DNA of 17,200 nucleotides. Origin: Roseburia sp. CAG:309. Its GTDB lineage: Bacteria; Bacillota; Clostridia; Lachnospirales; Lachnospiraceae. This document shows positions 5,628 through 12,253 of this stretch, piece by piece. Position 1 is the first letter of the stretch, and each line of letters begins with the position of its first letter. The position numbers were made by a program, and so were the translations under genes. The notes below the pieces were generated by a model. It had not been told where the DNA came from. It did no database searches and saw only the letters and a program-made list of their open reading frames with translations. The stretch lies in the NCBI GenBank assembly GCA_000434115.1, contig FR894039.1, forward strand, positions 2,085-19,284. The letters run 5' to 3'.

Positions 5628-7721
5628 TCATCCTTTCTTATTGTGCGGTGGTCGTTCGGAAACTAATACATCTTCCAGTTTGACACGAGGGAAGATTTCC
5701 AGATTTCCACCACGGGTTGCATTATATATTTTAATGCCGTGTTTATCAGCATATTTTTTTAACAGTCGATATACATCCATCGATCGGTCAATGATATGTT
5801 CGCCAATCTGTTCCGTCGTAACATTTTCCTTATTCATACGTTCTTTGATACGGGAAATGTCAGTCTGGGCAATTTCCTTGGTTGTATAATTATCGGTAAA
5901 ATGACCGCCGGCGGCGTGAGGGTTGGTACAGTCTACGCCAAGCAGGTAAATTTCGGAAAAGCCCATATGAAAAGCAAACTCTGCGGCGAGAGAAAGAACC
6001 GTTGCCTTTACCATACAATAGGCAAAAATATTTCCTTTGACTTTGTATCTCTCGCTGGCAATCGTGTGTACATAGGTAGTTTCCAAGGTGCGTTTTGTCA
6101 TTTTCCGATACGTTTTTTCAATCGTAAACAGCGGTGACTTTACATTATTATACAGTTCATCACGCAGTTTTGTCGCATAAATGCTGTCGGAGACACAGTG
6201 AAAACTTGGCCGCCAGTCGGTGCGGTCAAAAATCTTATACACCATATTGGTTCCAAAGGTGTATTCATCGATCAGCATATGCAGGTCTTCCGGACTGAGG
6301 CTTGGCCCATTACCGATCAAAAAGCAGCGTTCTCCCTTATGAGAATCCTTCATTTTGAGCAGACGCCGGCTGTTATTATCAAGGAAGAGTCCGTGTTTGT
6401 TGAAAAAACCGCTGATATTGTATTTTACGATCAGATATACAATATGAACACGGTTTATGGTACGTTTGTAATTGAGTACCAGTTTTTCCCAGAGTCCCTT
6501 TTTGTGAGGAGGAATCTGGATGCACTGTTCCACAACGCGCCGGGCAGCGTGACCGTCTTCCCACGGATTAAATTTATCGTGGAATGCCTGATATTTTTTA
6601 TCTTTGCCATAATCAAAGTTTGTCATGCCATCGCGGATCGCAGCTGCCAGTTCTTCTTCGTTTTTGGTGATCGGCCCGGGAAGCTCGTCAAGGTCAAAAT
6701 AAAATCCACGGATCTCGCGTTCGTAACGTTCCAGATCATACATATGAAATACCATCGGACGTTTTAACACACTGTAATCAAACATCGTAGAAGAGTAGTC
6801 TGTGATCATCAGGTCACTGATCAGATATAGATCATTGAGATCATCTACGTCTGTTACATCGAAAATACGGTCGGTTTCCTGAATGACTTCGGAAGTTCCT
6901 ACCTGATGATGTGCCCGGAATAATAAAATATAATTTTCCGGTAAAAGATCCATCAGTTTCCCGAGATTTACCGGGCTTTCGTATTGAAATCCCTGTCCGG
7001 TCTGATATTCATTGTCGCGCCACGTCGGTGTATATAAGATGACTTTGGCATCTTCCGGGATGCCGAGTGATTTCTTAAATTCTGCTGTTTTTTCTTCGGA
7101 TGGTTCCAGCAATGCGTCGTTGCGTGGATATCCGGAGTTAATGAACAGCCCGTCCTGCGTAGGATCTACATCGAATGCAGAAGCAATCTTTTCCGTATAA
7201 TAAGGAGACGGGGACAGGAAATGTGTTACTTTTTTCCCTTTCGTCCGGTATCTGCGGTGCATCCGCTCTTTGGACTGTCTCGGATCGCTGTCTGTCGTGA
7301 TGTCACAGCCAAGCCGTTTTAATGGCGTGCCATGCCAGGTCTCAATATACACCTGATGCCGTCCCGGAATTAAAAAATCCGGAATACTGACGTTGTTGAC
7401 CCAGAAACGGGCAGCGGCATAATACCGGAAATATTCTGCACTTCCTTTTTTTACGACGAGAGTATGTGGATTTTCCAAAAGGTCAGCGTGTTCGGAAGGT
7501 TTGGAAAATGCCCATACAAAAGTATAATCGCGAAATGCGTCATCTTTGAGCATTTCTTCATAAATGGCACGCACACTGTCTCCACAGCGTTTTCCATGAT
7601 AGGATTCGAACATTATCATTTTGTCCTGCGTCATAAAAAAGATACGGTTTATTTTAAATTTAATCCTGTTTTTCAGCCAGGATAAATCTTGTTTCCATTT
7701 ATATTTTTGTCGTTCATTCAT
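5628..7721 (-). CDS. Fusion of TagF-type polyol-phosphate transferase and Maf/GT42-like (DUF115) domain
   Basis: Counting from an alternative GTG at 7745 (705 residues), residues about 40-410 carry CDP-glycerol/ribitol phosphotransferase motifs: WHGTPLK (137-143), YTPTWRD (238-244), FRAHH (276-280) and MITDYSSTMFDYS (313-325). This family moves glycerol- or ribitol-phosphate from CDP-polyol onto wall or capsule polymers at the inner membrane face. Residues about 470-695 match DUF115/MAF_flag10: FLIGNGPSL (475-483), MGFSEIYLLGVD (594-605), HF and YNATRGGNLEIFPRV (674-688). Maf proteins are linked to transfer of CMP-activated nonulosonic acids and resemble GT42 sialyltransferases. I prefer ATG 7721, with GGAG 12 bases upstream, because the GTG at 7745 has no ribosome binding site. 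First gene of the operon, 6 bases before kdsB. A two-activity polymer transferase is inferred. Confidence 0.85.
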   Translation of the reverse strand: MNERQKYKWKQDLSWLKNRIKFKINRIFFMTQDKMIMFESYHGKRCGDSVRAIYEEMLKDDAFRDYTFVWAFSKPSEHADLLENPHTLVVKKGSAEYFRYYAAARFWVNNVSIPDFLIPGRHQVYIETWHGTPLKRLGCDITTDSDPRQSKERMHRRYRTKGKKVTHFLSPSPYYTEKIASAFDVDPTQDGLFINSGYPRNDALLEPSEEKTAEFKKSLGIPEDAKVILYTPTWRDNEYQTGQGFQYESPVNLGKLMDLLPENYILLFRAHHQVGTSEVIQETDRIFDVTDVDDLNDLYLISDLMITDYSSTMFDYSVLKRPMVFHMYDLERYEREIRGFYFDLDELPGPITKNEEELAAAIRDGMTNFDYGKDKKYQAFHDKFNPWEDGHAARRVVEQCIQIPPHKKGLWEKLVLNYKRTINRVHIVYLIVKYNISGFFNKHGLFLDNNSRRLLKMKDSHKGERCFLIGNGPSLSPEDLHMLIDEYTFGTNMVYKIFDRTDWRPSFHCVSDSIYATKLRDELYNNVKSPLFTIEKTYRKMTKRTLETTYVHTIASERYKVKGNIFAYCMVKATVLSLAAEFAFHMGFSEIYLLGVDCTNPHAAGGHFTDNYTTKEIAQTDISRIKERMNKENVTTEQIGEHIIDRSMDVYRLLKKYADKHGIKIYNATRGGNLEIFPRVKLEDVLVSERPPHNKKG

Positions 7722-7778
7722 GATAGTTTCGTTCTCCAAATTCACTATATAACAATACAGTATTACTTACCAGAATCT

Positions 7779-7807
7779 ATTTTACCACACCCGTTACATT
7801 CTTGCAA
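7779..7807 (-). promoter_or_regulatory. Predicted sigma-A promoter for the ulosonate/glycosyltransferase operon
   Basis: On the minus strand TTGCAA (plus 7802-7807) and TAAAAT (plus 7779-7784) are separated by exactly 17 bases. The expected start of transcription is near 7772, about 50 bases before the preferred ATG. The -35 lies only 6 bases from the -35 of the divergent promoter. Confidence 0.6.
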
Positions 7808-7813
7808 ATATAT

Positions 7814-7842
7814 TTGACTTTTTTACGTGCGGTAGGTACAAT
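7814..7842 (+). promoter_or_regulatory. Predicted sigma-A promoter for the GtrB-like glycosyltransferase operon
   Basis: TTGACT (7814-7819) and TACAAT (7837-7842) are separated by 17 bases, a near-consensus pair. Transcription would start near 7849, about 30 bases before the ATG at 7880. A GGAGG site lies in the leader. Confidence 0.75.
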
Positions 7843-7879
7843 AGAAGTATGTGACAATGTGTGGAGATGGAGGAAAACT

Positions 7880-8833
7880 ATGAACGAAAAATGTACATTG
7901 TATCTTGTGGTGCCGTGCTACAATGAGCAGGAGGTGCTTACGGAGACAAACCGTCAGCTTTTGGAAAAGATGACGGCGCTGATGGAACGTGGCGTGATCA
8001 ACGAAAAAAGCCGGATTCTTTACGTCAATGACGGTTCCAAAGATCAGACCTGGATATTGATCCGCAAATTTCATGGGGAAAATGTCATTTGCAGCGGACT
8101 GACCCTTTCCCGTAACCGGGGACATCAGAATGCCGTGCTGGCAGGGTTAATGTATGCAAAAGACCATTGCGATGTGGCGATCACACTGGATGCGGATCTT
8201 CAGGATGATATCAATGCCGTCGATGAGATGTTAGAAAAATTTAAAGCCGGAAATGATGTCGTTTATGGAGTGCGGAGCAGCCGGAAAAAGGACACATTCT
8301 TTAAGAAAACGACCGCAGAAGGCTTTTATCATATGATGAAATGGATGGGAGTTGACATTGTGTTCAATCATGCGGATTACCGTCTGATGAGTAAGCGGGT
8401 GCTGGATGAATTGGAAAATTATAAGGAAGTTCATCTGTTTCTGCGTGGAATGATCCCATTGATCGGATTTCCGTCTGATAATGTATATTATGAAAGAAAA
8501 GAGCGCATGGCAGGAGAGAGCAAGTATCCGCTGAAGAAAATGCTTGCGTTTGCGTTTGATGGAATTTCTTCGTTTAGTGTTAAACCAATCCGGTTTATTG
8601 TGTGGCTGGGTTTTGTTATCTTTATCGTGAGTATCGGGATGCTGATTTATTCGATCGTAGAACATATGCTGGGAGATACGGTGCGGGGATGGAGCAGTTT
8701 GATCGTGTCGATTTGGGCACTCGGCGGACTTCAGCTTCTGGCGATCGGAATCATCGGGGAATACATCGGAAAGGTGTATATGGAGACCAAAGGCAGACCA
8801 CGTTATGCAGTGGAGGAAGTATTGGATGAATAA
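7880..8833 (+). CDS. GtrB/DPM1-like polyprenyl-phosphate glycosyltransferase (GT2)
   Basis: A 317-residue GT2 enzyme of the membrane-bound GtrB/YkcC type. VVPCYNEQEVL near the N-terminus and YVNDGSKDQT are GT-A nucleotide-binding elements. DADLQDD holds the metal-binding aspartates, followed by the helix motif RMAGESKYPLKKMLAFAFDGISSFS typical of dolichol- or undecaprenyl-phosphate glycosyltransferases. Two hydrophobic C-terminal spans (about residues 240-262 and 275-297) should anchor it in the membrane. Known members transfer a sugar from UDP- or GDP-sugar to undecaprenyl phosphate, making a donor used outside the membrane for polymer decoration. The start is ATG 7880 with GGAGG 5-9 bases upstream. 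An upstream in-frame TTG at 7802 would place the promoter inside the gene and is rejected. The next gene overlaps its end by 8 bases. The sugar is unknown. Confidence 0.88.
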   Translation: MNEKCTLYLVVPCYNEQEVLTETNRQLLEKMTALMERGVINEKSRILYVNDGSKDQTWILIRKFHGENVICSGLTLSRNRGHQNAVLAGLMYAKDHCDVAITLDADLQDDINAVDEMLEKFKAGNDVVYGVRSSRKKDTFFKKTTAEGFYHMMKWMGVDIVFNHADYRLMSKRVLDELENYKEVHLFLRGMIPLIGFPSDNVYYERKERMAGESKYPLKKMLAFAFDGISSFSVKPIRFIVWLGFVIFIVSIGMLIYSIVEHMLGDTVRGWSSLIVSIWALGGLQLLAIGIIGEYIGKVYMETKGRPRYAVEEVLDE

Positions 8834-9338
8834 AAATTATACGCGGGCTTCTCATGGATTTGGACCGATTTACGATGAGAAGTCCCGTATTTTGATTTTA
8901 GGCAGTTTTCCGTCTGTAAAATCGCGGGAGGAAGGATTTTTCTATGGACATCCGCGCAACCGTTTTTGGAAAATTCTGGCTGCTGTATGCAATGAGACGG
9001 AACCGGTTACAATAGAAGAAAAGAGACAGTTTCTTTTGGAAAATGGCATTGCGTTGTACGATGTCATTGAAGAATGTGAGATCGTGGGTTCAAGCGACAG
9101 CAGTATCCGGAATGTCGTTCCGGCAAATCTGAATCAAATTCTTGAAATGTCGCAGATCCGCGGGGTATTTACCAATGGACGGCTGGCTGGAAAATTGTAC
9201 CGGAAATATCAGGAACCGGTAACCGGACTTCCCTGTGTGGAACTACCGTCTTCCAGCCCGGCGAACGCAGCATTTTCGTTGGAAAAACTGATTGAAATAT
9301 GGCAGGAAGCACTGCACAAATTTGAAAAAGGAGGCTGA
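8826..9338 (+). CDS. DNA-deoxyinosine glycosylase (UDG superfamily, HDG type)
   Basis: This 170-residue protein has the features of the hypoxanthine-DNA glycosylase branch of the uracil-DNA glycosylase superfamily. ILGSFPSVKS is motif 1, then FFYGHPRNRFWKIL, then LYDVIEECEIVGSSDSSIRN, VFTNGR, and ELPSSSPANA as motif 2. Family members remove hypoxanthine (from adenine deamination) from DNA to start base excision repair. The start is ATG 8826, with GGAGG at 8812-8816 and an overlap of 8 bases with the upstream glycosyltransferase gene, so translation is probably coupled. The choloylglycine hydrolase gene begins 4 bases after its stop. The three genes look co-transcribed although their roles differ. 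Confidence in the superfamily is high; the exact lesion preference is from family knowledge. Confidence 0.88.
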   Translation: MNKNYTRASHGFGPIYDEKSRILILGSFPSVKSREEGFFYGHPRNRFWKILAAVCNETEPVTIEEKRQFLLENGIALYDVIEECEIVGSSDSSIRNVVPANLNQILEMSQIRGVFTNGRLAGKLYRKYQEPVTGLPCVELPSSSPANAAFSLEKLIEIWQEALHKFEKGG

Positions 9339-9342
9339 TACC

Positions 9343-10323
9343 ATGTGTACAGCAGCGACATATAAAACCAAAGATTTTTATTTTGGACGAACGCTTGATT
9401 ACGAATTTTCTTATGGTGAGCAGGTGGTGGTTACGCCGAGAAATTATGAATTTACATGGCGTGACGAAAAACTTGCTGGGAAAAAATGTAAATACGCCAT
9501 GATCGGAATGGCGCATGTGGCACAAAATTATCCCTTATATTATGAAGCGGTCAATGAAAAAGGGCTTGGCATGGCAGGGCTTAATTTTGTGGGGAATGCG
9601 GTCTATCACGAGCCAAAATCCGCTGGTGACAATGTGGCATCCTTTGAATTTATCCCGTGGATCCTCGGCAGATGTGCATCGGTAAAAGAAGCACGGGATG
9701 CAGTTCATTCCTTATGTATTACCAACATTCCGTTTTCAGCAGGTCTGCCATCGTCTTCCCTTCACTGGATGATTGCGGATGTGGACGAGTGTATCGTCGT
9801 GGAATCCATGAAAGACGGAATCAAAGTGTACGACAATCCGTTTGGTGTGCTTACGAACAATCCGCCGTTTGAACAGCAGTGCTTTCAGCTGAATAATTAT
9901 CAGGGACTGTCGCCAAAACAGCCGGAAAATGCATTTGCTCCGGGAATCCCGTTGCAGGCATACAGCCGCGGCATGGGTGCACTTGGGCTGCCGGGAGACC
10001 TTTCTTCGTCTTCCCGTTTTGTCCGCGCGGCATTTACCCGTTTGCATTCCAAGTCCGGAGATTCCGAGGGGGAAAGCGTGGCACAGTTTTTCCATATTTT
10101 AGGATCGGTTGCCCAGCAGAAGGGGTGCTGCGAGGTAGAGCCTGAAAAATATGAATACACAATTTACACTTCCTGCGTCAACGCGTCAAAGGGTATTTAT
10201 TATTATACAACATATGAGAATCCACAGTGGAATGCGGTGGATATGCACCGCGTCGATCTTGATGCGAAAGAATTGTATTGTTATCCGCTGCGGATGCAGG
10301 GAGAAGTGTGCTGGCAGAATTAG
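9343..10323 (+). CDS. bsh: Choloylglycine hydrolase family enzyme, probably bile salt hydrolase
   Basis: The protein has 326 residues and starts MCTAATYKTKDFYFGRTLDY. Removal of Met1 would expose Cys2 as the N-terminal nucleophile. Other catalytic-site residues expected for bile salt hydrolases are in place: R16, D19, N81 (in GLNFVG), N172 (in LTNNPPF) and R225 (in SSSSRF). There is no signal peptide, so it acts in the cytoplasm and hydrolyses glycine- or taurine-conjugated bile acids. Penicillin V acylases share the fold. The Gram-positive bile-salt-hydrolase style of N-terminus (TLDYEFSYGEQ...TPRNY) favours bile salts. S208-R209-G210 lies where a substrate-selectivity loop has been described. 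The ATG at 9343 has GGAGG in the preceding gene's last codons. An upstream start at 9292 would overlap the glycosylase gene and displace Cys2, so it is rejected. A terminator follows. Confidence 0.88.
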   Translation: MCTAATYKTKDFYFGRTLDYEFSYGEQVVVTPRNYEFTWRDEKLAGKKCKYAMIGMAHVAQNYPLYYEAVNEKGLGMAGLNFVGNAVYHEPKSAGDNVASFEFIPWILGRCASVKEARDAVHSLCITNIPFSAGLPSSSLHWMIADVDECIVVESMKDGIKVYDNPFGVLTNNPPFEQQCFQLNNYQGLSPKQPENAFAPGIPLQAYSRGMGALGLPGDLSSSSRFVRAAFTRLHSKSGDSEGESVAQFFHILGSVAQQKGCCEVEPEKYEYTIYTSCVNASKGIYYYTTYENPQWNAVDMHRVDLDAKELYCYPLRMQGEVCWQN

Positions 10324-10340
10324 AAGAATTATAGTAAAAA

Positions 10341-10370
10341 AGAGAGGGGCGCCTTGAGGGCGTCCTTTTT
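10341..10370 (+). terminator. Rho-independent terminator after the bile salt hydrolase gene
   Basis: Arms 10345-10354 and 10358-10367 form a 10-bp stem, with some G-U pairs, around a 3-base loop. The stem is followed by five T (10366-10370). An A-rich stretch precedes it, so it could also work in the other direction. Confidence 0.8.
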
Positions 10371-10440
10371 GTGGTCTGACAAGCAAAATCGCCGCCTGGG
10401 TCAAAGAAACTCCGCCCCGAAAAGTAATTAATAAAAACTT

Positions 10441-10492
10441 GAAAGAAAATGAAAGATTTTGAAAGAAAATGATTGACGATGGAAGGAAATGG
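10441..10492. promoter_or_regulatory. Phased GAAAG repeats, probable FruR (DeoR-family) operator
   Basis: GAAAG occurs at 10441, 10451 and 10461, exactly one 10-base helical turn apart (GAAAGAAAAT, GAAAGATTTT, GAAAGAAAAT). A degenerate copy GGAAGGAAAT sits at 10481 in the same phase, inside the promoter spacer. DeoR-family repressors such as AgaR and GlpR bind repeated TTTC-type elements, which are the complement of this pattern. The array touches the -35 and overlaps the spacer, so repression by the downstream gene product is likely (inference). Confidence 0.6.
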
Positions 10493-10501
10493 CGTTATAA
10501 T
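10473..10501 (+). promoter_or_regulatory. Sigma-A promoter of the fru-pts operon
   Basis: TTGACG (10473-10478), a 17-base spacer and TATAAT (10496-10501) make a near-perfect promoter. Transcription should start near 10508, leaving a leader of about 37 bases before the GTG at 10545. Confidence 0.85.
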
Positions 10502-10544
10502 AACATTAACAAAAACGAAATGATCCACGAAAGGAGTGGTGAAA

Positions 10545-11306
10545 GTGCTGATAGAAGAGCGTTTGCAAGGGATTTGGCGGATTGTGACGGAAAAAGGAAG
10601 TGCATCGATCCAGGAACTGATGGATGCGCTGAATATTTCAGAATCCACCGTCCGGCGAGATCTTGCCGTATTGGATGAACAGGGGCGAATCCAGAAAGTC
10701 CGCGGCGGGGCGATGGTTGTCGGAGATGCTTACAGCACGAAGGAAGACAGTGTGACCCAGAAAAAGGATAAAAATCTTGCGGAAAAGAGAGAAATTGCAA
10801 AATATGCGGCTTCGTTGATCAAAGAAGATGATTTTGTCTATCTGGATGCGGGAACGACGACAGAATTGATGATTGATTATCTGACAACGAAGCAAACTGT
10901 ATTTGTAACCAATGCGGTGGCGCATGCAAGAAAACTTTCACAGGCAGGATATACAACATTTATTCTTGGCGGCGAGCTGAAGGCGACGACGGAAGCAATC
11001 ATTGGACCCGAAGCGGTAGAAAGTCTTCGTAAATATAATTTTACAAAAGGCTTTTGGGGAGCGAACGGAGTTCACCGGAAAAATGGATTTACGACACCGG
11101 ATCCGAAAGAAGCGAAAGTAAAGCAGACGGCGATGGAACACTGTGCCAAACGATATATTTTGAGTGATGCGAGTAAATTTTCGCAGATCTCATGTGTAAA
11201 ATTTGCAGATTTTGCACATGCTTGTATCATAACAACAAAAATCAGTGATCCGGCATTTGCAGAATGCGACAATATCATAGAAGTGCAGGGAGGTGAAGCA
11301 AAATGA
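10545..11306 (+). CDS. fruR: DeoR-family transcriptional regulator of the fructose operon
   Basis: With the GTG at 10545 the protein has 253 residues, normal for DeoR-family repressors. This start has AAAGGAG (10530-10536) 8 bases upstream, while the in-frame GTGs at 10536 and 10539 lie in or against the ribosome binding site. Residues 1-56 form the winged helix-turn-helix, with SIQELMDALNISESTVRRDL (21-40) and the wing RIQKVRGGA. The sensor domain has the family motifs DAGTTTE (101-107), VTNAVAHA, ILGGELKATTEAIIG and a final D-SKF segment, which in this family bind a phosphorylated sugar. Fructose-1-phosphate is the likely inducer given fruK and fruA downstream. Its stop overlaps the fruK start by four bases (ATGA). 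It probably represses its own operon through the phased repeats upstream. Confidence 0.9.
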   Translation: MLIEERLQGIWRIVTEKGSASIQELMDALNISESTVRRDLAVLDEQGRIQKVRGGAMVVGDAYSTKEDSVTQKKDKNLAEKREIAKYAASLIKEDDFVYLDAGTTTELMIDYLTTKQTVFVTNAVAHARKLSQAGYTTFILGGELKATTEAIIGPEAVESLRKYNFTKGFWGANGVHRKNGFTTPDPKEAKVKQTAMEHCAKRYILSDASKFSQISCVKFADFAHACIITTKISDPAFAECDNIIEVQGGEAK

Positions 11307-12217
11307 TCTATACCGTTACCTTAAATCCATCTTTGGATTATATCATTGATGTCACACATTTTGAACCGGGGATGGTAAACCGGACAACGGCAGAAAAGAT
11401 TTTTGCCGGAGGAAAAGGAATCAACGTATCCATGGTGCTTAAAAATCTTGGATTTGACAGCACAGCACTCGGATTTCTGGCTGGGTTTACCGGCAAAGAG
11501 ATTGAACGGCAGCTGGAAGAAAAAGGAATTTCCACCGACTTTATCTGCTTGGAGGACGGGATTTCCCGAATCAATATGAAGATCCGCTCGGAAGTGGAAA
11601 GCGAGATCAATGGCTTAGGACCTGAGATTTCATCGGAAGCAATCAAAAAAATGTTTGACCGATTGGACGAGCTGCAGGAAGGCGATATTTTAGTTCTTGC
11701 GGGAAGCATTCCGGCGAGTATGCCGGAGTCGATGTACCGCGATATCATGAAAAGACTGGCTGATCGGAAATTGAAAATTGCCGTTGATGCGACGAAGAGT
11801 CTGCTGCTCAATGTACTGCCGTTTCATCCATTTGTCATTAAACCAAACAACCACGAATTGGGAGAATTGTTTAATGTCAAAATCAAGAGCAAAGACCAGG
11901 CGGTAGAATATGCAAAGAAACTTCAGGAGATGGGAGCACAGAATGTCATTGTTTCGATGGCAGGGGAAGGCGCCGTGTTTGTAGGAGATGACGGAAGCGT
12001 ATTTCAGAGCGAGGCACCAAAAGGAACCGTGGTAAATTCCGTGGGTGCGGGAGATTCCATGGTGGCAGGATTTTTAGCCGGGTATCTCGGAGAAGGAGAT
12101 TACCAAGAGGCATTTAAACTGGGCGTTTGTACCGGAAGTGCCAGTGCATTTTCCGAGCAGCTGGCGACGAGAGAACAGGTAGAGGCGATTCGAAATACCC
12201 ATCATTTCCAATTTTAA
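11303..12217 (+). CDS. fruK: 1-phosphofructokinase (PfkB family)
   Basis: The 304-residue protein is a PfkB/ribokinase-fold kinase. MIYTVTLNPSLDY at the N-terminus and GGKGINVSMVLKNLG are the phosphosugar-binding segments. VVNSVGAGDSMVAGF contains the anion hole and catalytic base D251. It phosphorylates fructose-1-phosphate with ATP to fructose-1,6-bisphosphate in the cytoplasm. Tagatose-6-phosphate kinase (LacC) is a close homologue, but the neighbouring fructose EII and DeoR regulator point to FruK. The start overlaps the fruR stop by four bases, with GGGAGGTG 8-15 bases upstream. Confidence 0.92.
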   Translation: MIYTVTLNPSLDYIIDVTHFEPGMVNRTTAEKIFAGGKGINVSMVLKNLGFDSTALGFLAGFTGKEIERQLEEKGISTDFICLEDGISRINMKIRSEVESEINGLGPEISSEAIKKMFDRLDELQEGDILVLAGSIPASMPESMYRDIMKRLADRKLKIAVDATKSLLLNVLPFHPFVIKPNNHELGELFNVKIKSKDQAVEYAKKLQEMGAQNVIVSMAGEGAVFVGDDGSVFQSEAPKGTVVNSVGAGDSMVAGFLAGYLGEGDYQEAFKLGVCTGSASAFSEQLATREQVEAIRNTHHFQF

Positions 12218-12253
12218 TACACGTGAGTGTAGCGAAGAAAGGAGCGAAACGAT

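Noticed and set aside
7802..7879. N-terminal extension of the GtrB-like protein from a TTG
   Set aside because: The region holds the promoter, and ATG 7880 has a proper ribosome binding site and matches the family N-terminus.
10479..10505. Possible catabolite-responsive (cre) site in the fru promoter
   Set aside because: The CG-centred sequence near GGCGTTATAA does not fit the TGWAANCGNTNWCA consensus on either half.
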